Below are positions 43,943 to 53,904 of a DNA stretch of 64,000 nt, one piece after another. A program made the translations under genes and the position numbers. Every line of letters starts with the position of its first letter. Within the stretch, counting starts at the first letter, position 1. The notes below the pieces were generated by a model. It was not told where the DNA came from, searched no databases, and saw nothing but the letters and a program-made list of their open reading frames with translations. Source of the stretch: Dehalococcoidia bacterium. Lineage in GTDB: Bacteria > Chloroflexota > Dehalococcoidia > Bin125. The DNA is taken from NCBI GenBank assembly GCA_022825265.1, contig JAJDXE010000010.1, forward strand, positions 310,001 through 374,000, in the 5' to 3' direction.

Positions 43943-46194
43943 GAGAGCCGCGCCTGCCAACGGTTGAGTCGCAAGGCGTTCGTCAAGACCGAGAGGGAAC
44001 TGGCGACCATCGCGAGCGCGGCCGCGATCGGTTCGAACTGTCCCTGTTCTCCGAAGAGCCAGGTCAAGCCGCCGGGAACGCCGCCCACAGCGTCGAAGAT
44101 CGGCACCGCGAGGCCCGCGGCTAGTGGGATCAGCAAGATGTTGTAGGCGAAGGCGAATCCGAGGTTCTGGCGGATCACGTTGCGCGTCGCGCGAGCCAGC
44201 AGTACTGCTTCCGCCGCACGCACCGGGTTGGATTGCATCAATCCGACCTGCGCCGTTTCCAGGGCGATATCGGAGCCGGTACGCATCGCCAGACCGAGGT
44301 CGGCCTGGGCCAGTGCCGGAGCGTCGTTGACGCCGTCCCCCACCATCGCAACCCTGCGATTGCTGGACTGAATTGCCGACACCACTTCAGACTTCTCCTC
44401 CGGCAGCGTCCGCGCTTGAACATCCCGAATCCCGACCTGCGCCGCTACCGCCTGCGCCGTCTGCTCGGTATCGCCGCTGACCAGCATGGAATCAACCCCG
44501 CTGCGGGCGAGCAGCGCGACCGCGTCGGCAGAACCCGGCTTCACCTGATCGCTCAGCCGGATGACGCCAATCAGCTGGTCGTCTCGGGCGATGTACACAG
44601 GAGTCTCAGCGCTCTCCGACTCCGAAACCGAGATGCCCACCTCCGACATCAGCGACGAGTTGCCTACAGCAATAGCTGACGTCCCGACAGTCGCGAGCGC
44701 TCCGCGACCAGGCTGGTTGCGAAACTCGCTGACTGGTTCCGGTTCGATCCCTAGTTCCTCGGCATGGGCGACGATCGCGGCGCCCAGCGGATGCTCGGAG
44801 TGCTGCTCGACCGAGGCCGCCAGTCGGATCAGCTCCTCATGTGAAATCCCAAGCGGCTCGACCGAACTGACCTCGTGCCGGCCACTGGTCAGGGTGCCGG
44901 TCTTGTCCCAGACGACCGTATCGATCTTCCCTGCCGCTTCGAGCGCCTCGGCGTCGCGGAACAGGATTCCCAATCGCGCGGCGCGACCTGATCCGGCCGC
45001 GATCGCAGCCGGCGTGGCGAGTCCGAGGGCGCACGGGCAAGCGACGACGAGCACGGCGACAGCGCTGAGCACAGCAGCGGTCCAGCTGGAGCCATCACCG
45101 AAAACAGCCCAGACGATGAACGTGATCACGGCGATCAACACGACCATCGGCACGAACACGCTGGCGATCTGGTCGGCGAGTCGTTGCGCCGGCGCCTTGG
45201 AAGACTGCGCTCGCTCAACTGCAGAGGTGATGCGGGCCAGGGCAGTCGCCGTCCCAACCTGCGTCGCCTGATACGTGAAGGCCCCGTCGAGATTCATCGT
45301 GCCGGCGAAGACGGAGTCGTCGGGCGACTTGGAGACGGGCACGCTTTCTCCGGTCAGCAGCGACTCATCAATCGAACTGGCTCCGCTGAGGATGCGGCCA
45401 TCCACGGGTACCTGTTCGCCTGGCCGGACTCGCAAGGTGTCGCCGACGTTGACGTCGGCCGCCGGAATGTCTCGCTCGATGCCGTTCTCAACCACGCGGG
45501 CGGTCTGCGGGGCAAGCTTGAGCAGGCGCGTCAACGCCGCCGCCGCTCGGAGTCGTACACGGGCTTCCAGCGCTCGGCCCAGGCTGACAAAGCCAACGAT
45601 GATTAGCGCCGTGTCGAAAAAAACGTCCCTGGACGCATCCGAGCCTTCAAGCGCGCTCGGGAAGAGGGCGCTGACCGTGCTGTACCCCCACGCGGCGGTC
45701 ACGCCCAACACAATCAACGTGTCCATGTCGCTGGTGCGTCGCGAGGCGGCGAGGGCAGCCCGGCGGAACATGGGCCAGAGACCCCAGGCGAGTGTCGGCG
45801 TGGCGACGGCGAAGAGGATGGGAAAAACCAGGTCAGGGTTCCACCCGAATTCTCCCCAGCGATTGGCCTGCATCGCAAAGAAGATGCCCCAGCCCAGGAC
45901 CAGCGCCGGCGCTGCGCGGACCACCAGCGGTCCGATCGCGCCGACTCCTTCGGATTCCTCTGGATCGTCCGATTCCACCAATTCATATCCGGCGCCGGAA
46001 ATGGCCGCGCTCAGTGCCGGTTGTTCGACCGCACGCTCGAGCTCGATGATCGCGCGACCCGCAATGAAGTCGGCGGATGCTTCCGAGATTCCGTCAACCT
46101 TGACCAGCGCTCGTTCGACTCGGCGCACACAGGCAGCGCAATGCATGCCTTCGATGCGCAGGGTCTGCGTCTGATGCTCGGTCGCCGTCGTCAT
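43939..46194 (-). CDS. copA: Cu(I)-translocating P-type ATPase
   Basis: A 751-aa P1B-type ATPase that exports copper from the cytoplasm. One N-terminal heavy-metal domain has [15 protein letters not shown]. Membrane metal site CPC is in [13 protein letters not shown], the phosphorylation motif is DKTGTLTSG, and the hinge is [20 protein letters not shown]. The two Cu(I)-selective motifs are present: YN in [12 protein letters not shown] and MxxSS in [17 protein letters not shown]. The start at 46194 (MTTATEHQ) is preferred over an ATG four codons upstream. No CsoR or CopZ gene is adjacent. Confidence 0.95.
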   Translation of the reverse strand: MTTATEHQTQTLRIEGMHCAACVRRVERALVKVDGISEASADFIAGRAIIELERAVEQPALSAAISGAGYELVESDDPEESEGVGAIGPLVVRAAPALVLGWGIFFAMQANRWGEFGWNPDLVFPILFAVATPTLAWGLWPMFRRAALAASRRTSDMDTLIVLGVTAAWGYSTVSALFPSALEGSDASRDVFFDTALIIVGFVSLGRALEARVRLRAAAALTRLLKLAPQTARVVENGIERDIPAADVNVGDTLRVRPGEQVPVDGRILSGASSIDESLLTGESVPVSKSPDDSVFAGTMNLDGAFTYQATQVGTATALARITSAVERAQSSKAPAQRLADQIASVFVPMVVLIAVITFIVWAVFGDGSSWTAAVLSAVAVLVVACPCALGLATPAAIAAGSGRAARLGILFRDAEALEAAGKIDTVVWDKTGTLTSGRHEVSSVEPLGISHEELIRLAASVEQHSEHPLGAAIVAHAEELGIEPEPVSEFRNQPGRGALATVGTSAIAVGNSSLMSEVGISVSESESAETPVYIARDDQLIGVIRLSDQVKPGSADAVALLARSGVDSMLVSGDTEQTAQAVAAQVGIRDVQARTLPEEKSEVVSAIQSSNRRVAMVGDGVNDAPALAQADLGLAMRTGSDIALETAQVGLMQSNPVRAAEAVLLARATRNVIRQNLGFAFAYNILLIPLAAGLAVPIFDAVGGVPGGLTWLFGEQGQFEPIAAALAMVASSLSVLTNALRLNRWQARLS

Positions 46195-46237
46195 TTCGTG
46201 CAGCATATGTCGCAGCGCGTGCGGCTAGGCTGAACCC

Positions 46238-47461
46238 ATGCCGCGTGTGATGCTCCTGATACCGACCGCTTCCTACCGGGCCCCCGACTTTATGTCGGCG
46301 GCAGACAAGTTGGGATTGGATGTGGTGGTGGCGTCGGATATCGACCAGCCGCTCGCCGACATGTATCCGGGCCGCTGGCTGACCCTGTCCTATCACGACA
46401 TCGAACGAGGCGCCCAGGCAGTTGCGCGCTACTCCGATCGATTTCCACTCGACGCCGTCGTCGCGGTCGACGACCCGGGAACGATCCTCGCCGCACACGC
46501 CAGCGCGGAGCTGCAACTGACCGGCAACTCCCCCGAGTCAGTGATCGGCACCCGAGACAAGTCGGAACTCCGCCGCGCGCTGGACGCGCACGGGGTGCGA
46601 TCCCCCTGGTGGCAGGTCTATCGATTCGATCAGATGTCGCCTGCCTCGACGCTGGAGTATCCGGTGGTCGTCAAACCGCTGGGCCTGAACGGTTCCCGAG
46701 GCGTGATGCGCGCCAACGATCCAGCCTCCTTCGAGCGAGCAATCGCCAGACTGGAGCGGCTGCTGGGCACCAAGTCGGCGACAGAAGAGTGCGGCGACCT
46801 CGCCGACCGCTACCTGGTCGAGGCATACATCCCCGGCATCGAGGTGGCGCTCGAAGGCCTGCTGCGCGACGGCGAGCTGCATACCCTCGCCGTCTTCGAC
46901 AAGCCCGACCCGCTGGATGGCCCGTTCTTCGAGGAGACGATCTACGTCACGCCGTCGAGACTGCCAGACGATCAGGTCGCGGAGGTTGTCGAGACGGCGC
47001 GCCAGTCGGCTAAAGCACTCGGCCTCCAGGACGGCCCATTGCACGCGGAACTGCGCCTCAATGACGAAGGCGCCTGGCCGGTCGACGTGGCGGCGCGGAC
47101 GATCGGGGGGCTCTGCGCCCGGACACTGCGCTTCGGGGCGGGAATGTCGCTCGAGGAGATCGTCTTGAGGCACGCGATCAACGCGCCGCTCGAGACGTTG
47201 AATCGAGAAGCGGCGGCGGCCGGCGTGATGATGATGCCGATCGTCGGCCGGGGCCGAATCGAGGCGATCCTCGGTCTGGACGAGGCAGCAGCTGTCCCCT
47301 TGATCGAGGACATCGAGATGGAGGCACGGGTCGGAGACATGCTGATCCCGCTGCCGGATGGCGCCGACTATCCCGGCTTCATCTTCGCCCGCGGCGAGGA
47401 TCCGGCCGAGGTGGAGTCGGCGCTCCGCAAGGCCTGGTCGAGGATCAGGTTCGTTCTCTAG
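46238..47461 (+). CDS. ATP-grasp domain protein
   Basis: A 407-aa ATP-grasp enzyme that would join a carboxylate to an amine or another nucleophile using ATP. The pre-ATP-grasp region has VMLLIPTASYRAPDFMSAAD and DAVVAVDDPGTILAA. The ATP-grasp core includes YPVVVKPLGLNGSRGVMRAN, with a Gly-rich loop after the Lys, then YLVEAYIPGIEVALEGLL, HAELRLNDEGAWPVDVAART and IGGLCARTLRFG. It resembles CarB-like and L-amino acid ligase-like members, but the substrate is unknown. It is divergent from copA across 43 bases. Confidence 0.85.
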   Translation: MPRVMLLIPTASYRAPDFMSAADKLGLDVVVASDIDQPLADMYPGRWLTLSYHDIERGAQAVARYSDRFPLDAVVAVDDPGTILAAHASAELQLTGNSPESVIGTRDKSELRRALDAHGVRSPWWQVYRFDQMSPASTLEYPVVVKPLGLNGSRGVMRANDPASFERAIARLERLLGTKSATEECGDLADRYLVEAYIPGIEVALEGLLRDGELHTLAVFDKPDPLDGPFFEETIYVTPSRLPDDQVAEVVETARQSAKALGLQDGPLHAELRLNDEGAWPVDVAARTIGGLCARTLRFGAGMSLEEIVLRHAINAPLETLNREAAAAGVMMMPIVGRGRIEAILGLDEAAAVPLIEDIEMEARVGDMLIPLPDGADYPGFIFARGEDPAEVESALRKAWSRIRFVL

Positions 47462-47475
47462 CAGCCTGGGCACTA

Positions 47476-48843
47476 CTACTGTCCGGTGCGCTGCGGAGCA
47501 GGGCGAGTCAGCAAGGGGCTGATAGCGCGACCAATCACCCCCTTCGGCGGTTTGGCGAAGTAGACCGGAATCAGCGCGGCGTAGGTGAGGATCGCGACCA
47601 CTGTGAGGGGCACCTCGTAGGAGCCGGTCAGATCCTCGAGCGCGCCGATCATCCAGGGACCGAAGCCGCTGGAAATCTGGGTGGCCATTGCGATCAGGCC
47701 GTAGACGGCGCCGAAGCTGACGTAGCCGAAGACGTCGGAGGTCAACAGCGATTGCAGCATGTAGACGTTGCCGATCGTGAAGCCGAAGATCAAGATGGCG
47801 ACGTACGTCACTGCGATGTGATCGACCTGGATCACGACCAGTGCAGCAGTGCCCTGCACGACGAACATGATCACTGTGAGGATGCGCAGGTCGACGCGGT
47901 CGGCGAAGAACCGACCCACGATCAGGCGGGCGACGATACTGCCGAAGGCGATGATCGAGAGGCTGGAGGTCGCGGCGGTGAGCGAGCCGACCCGTTCCTG
48001 CAGGAACGCCGTCTGATGCAGGATGAACCCGGTCTGGGCCAGCAGGACGATCACGAAGCTGATCATGATTGCCCAGAACGGCAACGTCCGCGTCGCCCCG
48101 GCGATCGTCCACTGGCGGGTCTGATTGGCAATCGACCTTGCGATGCTCGTGCGTTGCGGCGCGACCGGATCGAGCCCGTCCTGGGGCAATCCCATCTGAC
48201 GCGGATCCCAGACCAGCACGAATGCCACGATCGGCAGGCCGATCACCAGGATCAGGCCGGCCATCGCCGGGGTCGCGACGCCGAGTCCGAACTGCTCGAT
48301 CAAGATGCCGTTCAAGGGCGAGAGCACCACGCCGCCCAGCGAGACGCCGGTCGATGAGATCGCCATCGCCCAGGCTCGGCGGTGCAGGAACCAGCGCGCC
48401 AGGGTGGCGTTGACCGCGACTCCGGCGCTCATCCCCGACCCGAGCGCCATGACGATGTAGGCGACGTAGAGCTGCCAGAGATCTTGGACGTGTCCAATCA
48501 CCGCGGAGGCGACGATCAGCAGGATCAGGCCGGGCAGCATCCAACGTCGCGCGCCGTGCCGATCGATCAGCGGTCCGACCAGCGCCGAGGTGACGCCGGA
48601 GAAGACGAAGTACATGCCGGTGGCCAGCGATACGTCGGCGTTCGACCAGCCGTGCAGCTCTCGCAGCGGGCCGAGATAGACGGCGATGCCGTAGTAGCCG
48701 ACTCCGACGGAGACGAAGAGCAGGGCGGCGCAGGCGAAGACGATGGCCCAGCCGTAGTAGAAGTTGCCCGGCAGCAGACGCGCGGCCAACGGCCGATGGG
48801 GCGGCAGGTCAAACGGCTCGCGGACATCTGGTCGATTCGACAA
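47476..48843 (-). CDS. MFS transporter (oxalate/monocarboxylate-like)
   Basis: A 455-aa major facilitator with about 12 helices. The N-terminal part FYYGWAIVFACAALLFVSVG and the motif VGPLIDRHGARRWMLPG fit the MFS_1 branch with monocarboxylate and oxalate transporters; specificity is inferred only by resemblance. The start appears to be TTG at 48843, because the only nearby ATG is out of frame. It is divergent from the histone-deacetylase-family gene with a 101-base gap. Confidence 0.85.
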   Translation of the reverse strand: MSNRPDVREPFDLPPHRPLAARLLPGNFYYGWAIVFACAALLFVSVGVGYYGIAVYLGPLRELHGWSNADVSLATGMYFVFSGVTSALVGPLIDRHGARRWMLPGLILLIVASAVIGHVQDLWQLYVAYIVMALGSGMSAGVAVNATLARWFLHRRAWAMAISSTGVSLGGVVLSPLNGILIEQFGLGVATPAMAGLILVIGLPIVAFVLVWDPRQMGLPQDGLDPVAPQRTSIARSIANQTRQWTIAGATRTLPFWAIMISFVIVLLAQTGFILHQTAFLQERVGSLTAATSSLSIIAFGSIVARLIVGRFFADRVDLRILTVIMFVVQGTAALVVIQVDHIAVTYVAILIFGFTIGNVYMLQSLLTSDVFGYVSFGAVYGLIAMATQISSGFGPWMIGALEDLTGSYEVPLTVVAILTYAALIPVYFAKPPKGVIGRAISPLLTRPAPQRTGQ

Positions 48844-48944
48844 AGCCGATTCAGCATATGACGGCAGCCGCCACGGCCCGGATCGAAGGGCTGACTAGAC
48901 TGCCAGCCAGATTGATTTCCGAGGAACGATCGAGAGGAAGCGTC

Positions 48945-50072
48945 ATGACTGAACGGCGGACGGGATGGGTGTATCACGAGTCGTACATGTGGCACGACAC
49001 GGGTCGGACGCGGGCGTTCGATCCGGTGCTGCGGCGCTGGATGCAGGCCTGGGAGCACTGGGAGAACCCCGACACCAAGCGCCGGCTGAACAACTTGCTG
49101 GAGGTCTCGGACTTCTCCGAGCAACTCGTTCAACTGAAGCCGCGGACGGCCAACGAGGAACAGGTGCTGCGCTTCCACACGCCGGAGTACGTGGACCACG
49201 TCCGTGCGTTGTCGGCCGAGGACGGCGGCGACGCCGGTGAAGGTGCGCCGTTCTCGCATGGCGGATATGAGATCGCGCTGCTGGCGGCGGGCGGGACGAT
49301 CACGGCGGTCGACGCGGTTCTGGATCGTGAGATCGACAACGCCTACGCGCTGGTGCGGCCGCCGGGACATCACGCCGAGCGGGACCGGGGGCGCGGATTT
49401 TGCATCTTCGGCAATGTCGCGATTGCCGCGCTGCACGCTCTCGCCGAGCGCGGCATCGACCGTGTGGCGACGCTGGACTGGGACGTTCACCACGGCAACG
49501 GCACGCAGCAGGCGTTCTACGACCGCAAGGACGTGCTGACGATGTCGATTCACCAGGACCAGTGGTATCCGCGCGACAGCGGCGCGATGGAGGACCAGGG
49601 CGAGGGCGAGGGTGAGGGATACAACATCAACGTCCCGTTGCCGCCGGGCAGTGGGCATGGAGCGTACATCGAGACGATCCGACAGGTGGTCGTGCCTGCA
49701 CTGCAGACGTTCAAGCCGGATTTGATCCTCGTGCCGTCGGGCTTCGACGGGAGCATGTACGACCCGCTGGGCCGGATGATGGCCTACTCGGAGACCTTCC
49801 GCGAGATGACACGACTGTTGATGGAAGCAGCGGACGAACTCTGCGCCGGCAGGCTGGTGCTGAGCCACGAGGGCGGCTACAGCCCGACCTATGTGCCGTT
49901 CTGCGGACTCGCAGTGGTTGAGGAGTTGAGCGGTAAGAAGTCGATCGCCGGCGATCCGTTTGAGGACAACTCGGCGACGGCGGGCGGTCAGGATCTGCAG
50001 CCTCATCAGCAGGCTGTGCTGGATGATGCGAAGCTGCTGATTGATCGGTTGCGACAACTTGAAGGGGTCTAG
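48945..50072 (+). CDS. Histone deacetylase family (class II-like) protein
   Basis: A 375-aa zinc amidohydrolase that would remove acyl groups from lysine, polyamines or small amides. The catalytic motifs are complete: RPPGHHAERDRGRGFCIFGN (His pair), ATLDWDVHHGNGTQQAF (zinc Asp and His), VPSGFDGSMYDP (zinc Asp), and the Tyr in SHEGGYSPTYVPF. Bacterial members often deacetylate acetylpolyamines. Start 48945 has GAGAGGA about 8 bases upstream. Its TAG stop overlaps the TAG of the convergent selenoprotein gene within CTAG. Confidence 0.92.
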   Translation: MTERRTGWVYHESYMWHDTGRTRAFDPVLRRWMQAWEHWENPDTKRRLNNLLEVSDFSEQLVQLKPRTANEEQVLRFHTPEYVDHVRALSAEDGGDAGEGAPFSHGGYEIALLAAGGTITAVDAVLDREIDNAYALVRPPGHHAERDRGRGFCIFGNVAIAALHALAERGIDRVATLDWDVHHGNGTQQAFYDRKDVLTMSIHQDQWYPRDSGAMEDQGEGEGEGYNINVPLPPGSGHGAYIETIRQVVVPALQTFKPDLILVPSGFDGSMYDPLGRMMAYSETFREMTRLLMEAADELCAGRLVLSHEGGYSPTYVPFCGLAVVEELSGKKSIAGDPFEDNSATAGGQDLQPHQQAVLDDAKLLIDRLRQLEGV

Positions 50073-51448
50073 ATCTCGATCAAGCTGATCGCCCCGCCGT
50101 CCGCTGTGATGCTCATGGGGGCCAACTGGTCCCCGGTGGGCTCGGCTCAACAGAACCAGTCTTCGGTGAGACCGGGTCGATGGACGTGTGGCGCGGGCAC
50201 GTCCGGCCAGGGTTCCTGACCCAGCGCTCGGCAGGCGGCGGCCTTGATCTCCGGGAAGCTCGCCTGGCGTTCGGCCATGGAGGCGATCTCGGCCTGCAAT
50301 GCGTCCATCCGCGGGTCCGCGTGGCGCCAGTTCCAGGTCAGGCCGTCGACGTCGTAGGCGACCAGCGAGTTCATCTCGCGCATCGGCTCGACCAGCGGAG
50401 AGTCGGACGGGGCCAGCAGGCGCAGCCCAAGCTGGACCGGTGGCGTCACGTCGACGAGCTGGCGGGTTTCGACGAAGCGAAGCAGGTCGAGGTAGTCCCC
50501 TGCCGAGGTCCAGGGCGTGAACGGCAACCAGGTTGGTCGAATGGCGATGCCGGCCTGGGTTGTCAGGTCCAAGGCGAGATCGAGGTCGGCGGCGGTGTGT
50601 CCCTTGTCGAGGATTTCGAGCAAGTGATCGTCGACTGATTCGAAGGCCGAGGTGATGAACGTGACTCCCAGCTTGGCCATCTCCGGCAGCAGGTTCTGAT
50701 GCTCGATCAGATGCTCGACCTTGATCGTGGCGTCGAACGTGATGCCCGCGTGTCTCGATGATGCGGCGCGCAACAGTTCCATCGCGAGGTCGGGGGCGTT
50801 GAGGAAGTCGGGGTCGCCGAAGGTGATGTGTTCGGCGCCGGCGGAGACCTGTTGGCTGATGTCGGCGAGAACGGCCTCTGCGCCATTGAGGCGCAGACGT
50901 CCGGCGTAGATCGGGGTCAGCGGACAGTGGGTGCAGCGGTGGGCGCAGCCTCGCGTCGCCTCGACGTGGCCGGCCAGGTGCGATGCGCCGCTCGCATCCC
51001 GGTAGCGGGCGTATTGGTCGATCGGCGGCAGGATCGAGCGCTCCGGAACCAGCCGAGGCTCGCGGTCGAAGAGCGGTACGTCGGAGGCGTCTCCGCCGTT
51101 GGCCAGTTGGACCAACTGCAGATCGGTATCGCCGCTGATCGCGCGTCCCAGTCCGAGTTCGCCGAGCGAGTTGGCGGCCAGTCCGTAGAAGATGATCCGG
51201 TCCGAGAATTCCTCCAGTTGTCTCGCGATTCGGATTCCGAGCCGAGCGGCCGTGTGCATCGGCGTCGAGAGACCGATGAGATCGGCGTCCGCAGCGGCCG
51301 TTTGCAGACGCTCGGACGAGACCGATTCCACGGCCAGATCGAACGCGGAGACGTCGTGACCGGCTGCGAACAACGCAGCCGCGGGCGCGGCAATGCCGAG
51401 CGGCTGGTGTCCCTGTTCGTAGGTGGAGATCAACAGGACGCGCGTCAT
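50069..51448 (-). CDS. Radical SAM selenoprotein with CUAEP tail
   Basis: A 459-aa protein if the in-frame TGA at 50147-50149 is read as selenocysteine (residue 434). The N-terminal domain resembles B12-binding folds (MTRVLLISTYEQGHQPLGIA, then DLIGLSTPMHT). The radical SAM cluster is CAHRCTHC (C168, C172, C175) in ATRGCAHRCTHCPLTPIYAG. The conventional frame ends EDWFC then TGA; continuing, it reads Cys-Sec-Ala-Glu-Pro and 22 more residues to a TAG at 50069-50071. I recall a named family, CUAEP/CCAEP-tail radical SAM (seleno)protein, with this tail. Its reaction is unknown. The Cys-Sec pair may be redox-active. Confidence 0.85.
50117..50149 (-). promoter_or_regulatory. Candidate bacterial SECIS element after the in-frame TGA
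   Basis: The UGA (50147-50149) is followed, 12 bases later, by GGGGACC (50128-50134), loop AGTT (50124-50127) and GGCCCCC (50117-50123). That is six base pairs with one A-C mismatch. The loop starts 20 bases after the UGA and has G among its first two bases, within published bacterial SECIS rules as I recall them (loop 16-37 bases downstream). SelB binding is inferred. Confidence 0.6.
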
Positions 51449-51478
51449 GGGACGCCTGTCCAGGGAGTCGACCGGCGG

Positions 51479-52087
51479 TTACTTCTTCGAGGGTTGGTAG
51501 TAGGGGTTTTCGCCGGACTGGTGGTCGGTGATGTCGATCAGTTCGTCGATCTCGGGGAGCTGTTCCTTGACCGCGACCTCGATGCCCTGCTTGAGCGTGA
51601 CGTTGGCCATGCCGCAGCCCTGGCAGCCGCCGCCCATCTCGATGTAGGCCTTGCTGCCCTGCACATCGAGGAGCTGGACGAAGCCTCCGTGCGCGGCGAT
51701 CTGGGGGTTGACCTGTTCGTCGAAGATTTTCTGGATCGCGAAGGCGAGGGGGTCGCGCCAGACCGGATTGGGGTTGTTGAATTCGAGGCCGGAGACGTTG
51801 GGGCCCTTGAACTCATAGTGAACCGCAGTGCCGCGCAGATCCTCGATCCGTTCGCCCTCAACGTAGAGCTTGAAGTCGGGGAACTGGGCAGTGGCGTCGC
51901 CGTCCGGCTCGAAGCCCTTCTCGACGATGGTCAGCACGTGCTCGAATCCCTCGGACGTGCGGCCGGTGATCTTGAGGCGCAGTCCTGCGACCTCTTCCGG
52001 ATAACCGGTCAAGACCTCGACCAGTTTCGACCGCGCAACCTCCGAAAAGGTGATCCCCAGCTCGCCGGCGTCCACGTTGGTGGTCAT
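51479..52087 (-). CDS. NfuA-like Fe-S cluster carrier
   Basis: A 202-aa protein. The N-terminal part (ITFSEVARSKLVEVLTGYPE, then GLRLKITGRT) resembles HesB/IscA-type domains. The C-terminal NifU domain carries the cluster-binding CxxC in GGGCQGCGMANVTLKQGIEV. It would deliver [4Fe-4S] clusters to client proteins; the radical SAM gene 30 bases downstream on the same strand is a plausible client. An ATG four codons upstream (52099) is an alternative start. It is divergent from the CocE gene. Confidence 0.88.
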   Translation of the reverse strand: MTTNVDAGELGITFSEVARSKLVEVLTGYPEEVAGLRLKITGRTSEGFEHVLTIVEKGFEPDGDATAQFPDFKLYVEGERIEDLRGTAVHYEFKGPNVSGLEFNNPNPVWRDPLAFAIQKIFDEQVNPQIAAHGGFVQLLDVQGSKAYIEMGGGCQGCGMANVTLKQGIEVAVKEQLPEIDELIDITDHQSGENPYYQPSKK

Positions 52088-52158
52088 TTCTCGCCCCATT
52101 CCGACTCTTGTTTCCTAGCATAGCGTTCGGAATAGTCGAGCACGTATCGGAGGATGCT

Positions 52159-53892
52159 GTGGCAGTCGAACAAGTCCTGGTCCAGAAGAACCTCGAGATC
52201 CCGATGCGCGACGGAGTGATCCTGCGAGCCGATCTGTACCGTCCGGTCGATGCCGATCAGCCGGGACAGGCGGTGCCGGGGATTGTCACCCGGACTCCTT
52301 ATGACAAGGAACAGTCAGGCGCGGGGCTCGTCGCGGTGATGCCGAGCGCGCTGAAGCTGGCCGAGCGCGGCTACGCGGTGGTGGTCTGCGATTGCCGCGG
52401 TCGCTACGCGTCGGGGGGCGACTTCAAGCCGTTCCACCAGGAGGGTCCCGACGGCTACGACACGCTGGAATGGGTCGCAGCGCAGGACTGGTGCGACGGC
52501 AACACGGCCATCTATGGGCCGTCTTACGTCGGCGCGACGACGATGCTCGCGGCGCGCGAACAGCCGCCGTCGCTGCGCTGCGCGATTCCGATCATCACGG
52601 CGGACGACTACTACGACGGCTGGACCTACCAGGGCGGGGCGTTCCAATTGGGATTCATCGGACTCTGGGGCAGCGGACTCGCGGCGACTGGATACCTGCA
52701 GCAGCATCACACGCGTCCGGCCGAGGCGCAGCCGGAGATGACCGAGGCGGTCATGGGCAACAGCTTCCGTCTGCTCGGCAGCCGACCGCTGAACTCGATG
52801 CCCGGGATCTCGCAGGAGGGCGTCGCTGCGTACTGGCATGAGTGGTTGGAGCATGAGACCCGGGACGAGTACTGGGAGTCGGTGCGGCACTCGGCCGACT
52901 ACTCGCGCTTCCAGGTGCCGATGCTGCACATTGGCGGGTGGTTCGACATCTTCGGGATCGGCACGGTGCGCAACTTCCGCGGGATCTCGGCTGAGGGCAA
53001 TCCGGATCAGAACCTGATCATGGGTCCGTGGGCGCACACGAACTACGACCGTTGGCTGGGTGAGATGGAGTTTGGTCCAACCGGAGCGGCTGCGGCTGCA
53101 AACGTGATTGCAGACATCAACGTGTTCCTCGACCGGCACCTCAAGGGCGGCCAGCGGGAATTGCCGGGCGTTCGCTGGTTCCTGATGGGTGCGAACGAGT
53201 GGCGGACGGACGAATCGTGGCCGCCGGCCAACGCGGAGGAGCGGACACTGTACCTGGCGTCGGACGGCGGCGCGACGATGCACTACGGCGACGGCCGTCT
53301 GGTCGATGAGCGTCCCGACGACGACCTGCGCTGGGACGAGTTCATGTACACGGGCTACAAGCCGGTGATGACCGAGGGCGGGTCGACATTGCAGCAGGCA
53401 ATCGGTCTGCCGGGTCCGCGGGATCAGAGTCGGACGGAGAGCCGCGACGATGTGCTGTGCTACACGTCCGAGCCGCTGAGCGAAGCGGTCGATGCGGCCG
53501 GTCCGGTCGAGGTCGATATCTGGCTGGCCAGCAATCAGCCCGATACGGACATCACGGCCAAGCTGGTCGACGTGCATCCCGACGGCAAGCCGGTCTCGCT
53601 GGTGGACGGGATCATGCGGGCGCGCTTCCGCGACGGCTTCGACCAGCAGGTGTTCCTGACGCCCGGAGAGGTGGTGAAGCTGACCGTCGACCTAGCGTCT
53701 CTGGGCCATCGATTCGATGTCGGGCACCGGATCCGGCTGGAAGTGTCGAGCAGCAACTACCCTCGGTTCATGACGAATCCGAACGACGGCGGCTCGGTCA
53801 ACTCGGCGGCCGAGATGCAGCCAGCGATCAATTCGATTCGTCGCGGCGGTGAGTATCCGTCGGCCTTGCGTTTCCACCAACTGACAGACTGA
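52159..53892 (+). CDS. CocE/NonD-family hydrolase (Xaa-Pro peptidase-like)
   Basis: A 577-aa serine hydrolase of the CocE group, which cleaves esters, amides or Xaa-Pro peptides. The N-terminus IPMRDGVILRADLYRP is diagnostic. The nucleophile is Ser122 in IYGPSYVGATTML, the acid is probably in GGWFDIFGIG, and the His is in MGPWAHTNYDRW. A C-terminal beta-sandwich follows (GHRFDVGHRIRLEVSSSNYP). Start GTG 52159 has GGAGG six bases upstream; an ATG further up is open but lacks a site. NIPSNAP follows after 12 bases. Confidence 0.88.
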   Translation: MAVEQVLVQKNLEIPMRDGVILRADLYRPVDADQPGQAVPGIVTRTPYDKEQSGAGLVAVMPSALKLAERGYAVVVCDCRGRYASGGDFKPFHQEGPDGYDTLEWVAAQDWCDGNTAIYGPSYVGATTMLAAREQPPSLRCAIPIITADDYYDGWTYQGGAFQLGFIGLWGSGLAATGYLQQHHTRPAEAQPEMTEAVMGNSFRLLGSRPLNSMPGISQEGVAAYWHEWLEHETRDEYWESVRHSADYSRFQVPMLHIGGWFDIFGIGTVRNFRGISAEGNPDQNLIMGPWAHTNYDRWLGEMEFGPTGAAAAANVIADINVFLDRHLKGGQRELPGVRWFLMGANEWRTDESWPPANAEERTLYLASDGGATMHYGDGRLVDERPDDDLRWDEFMYTGYKPVMTEGGSTLQQAIGLPGPRDQSRTESRDDVLCYTSEPLSEAVDAAGPVEVDIWLASNQPDTDITAKLVDVHPDGKPVSLVDGIMRARFRDGFDQQVFLTPGEVVKLTVDLASLGHRFDVGHRIRLEVSSSNYPRFMTNPNDGGSVNSAAEMQPAINSIRRGGEYPSALRFHQLTD

Positions 53893-53904
53893 GAGGAACT
53901 TCCG

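Noticed and set aside
46538..48544. A 668-codon open frame on the - strand across the ATP-grasp and MFS genes
   Set aside because: Arg/Asp/Gly-rich shadow frame; the ATP-grasp and MFS proteins have clear motifs in other frames.
50147..50149. TGA taken as the true stop of the radical SAM gene
   Set aside because: The downstream frame encodes AEP plus an open tail with a SECIS-like hairpin and an overlapping-stop architecture, and selA is present.
48567..50150. A 527-codon - strand frame opposite the histone-deacetylase-family gene
   Set aside because: It is the shadow of a gene with complete catalytic motifs and has no recognisable domain.
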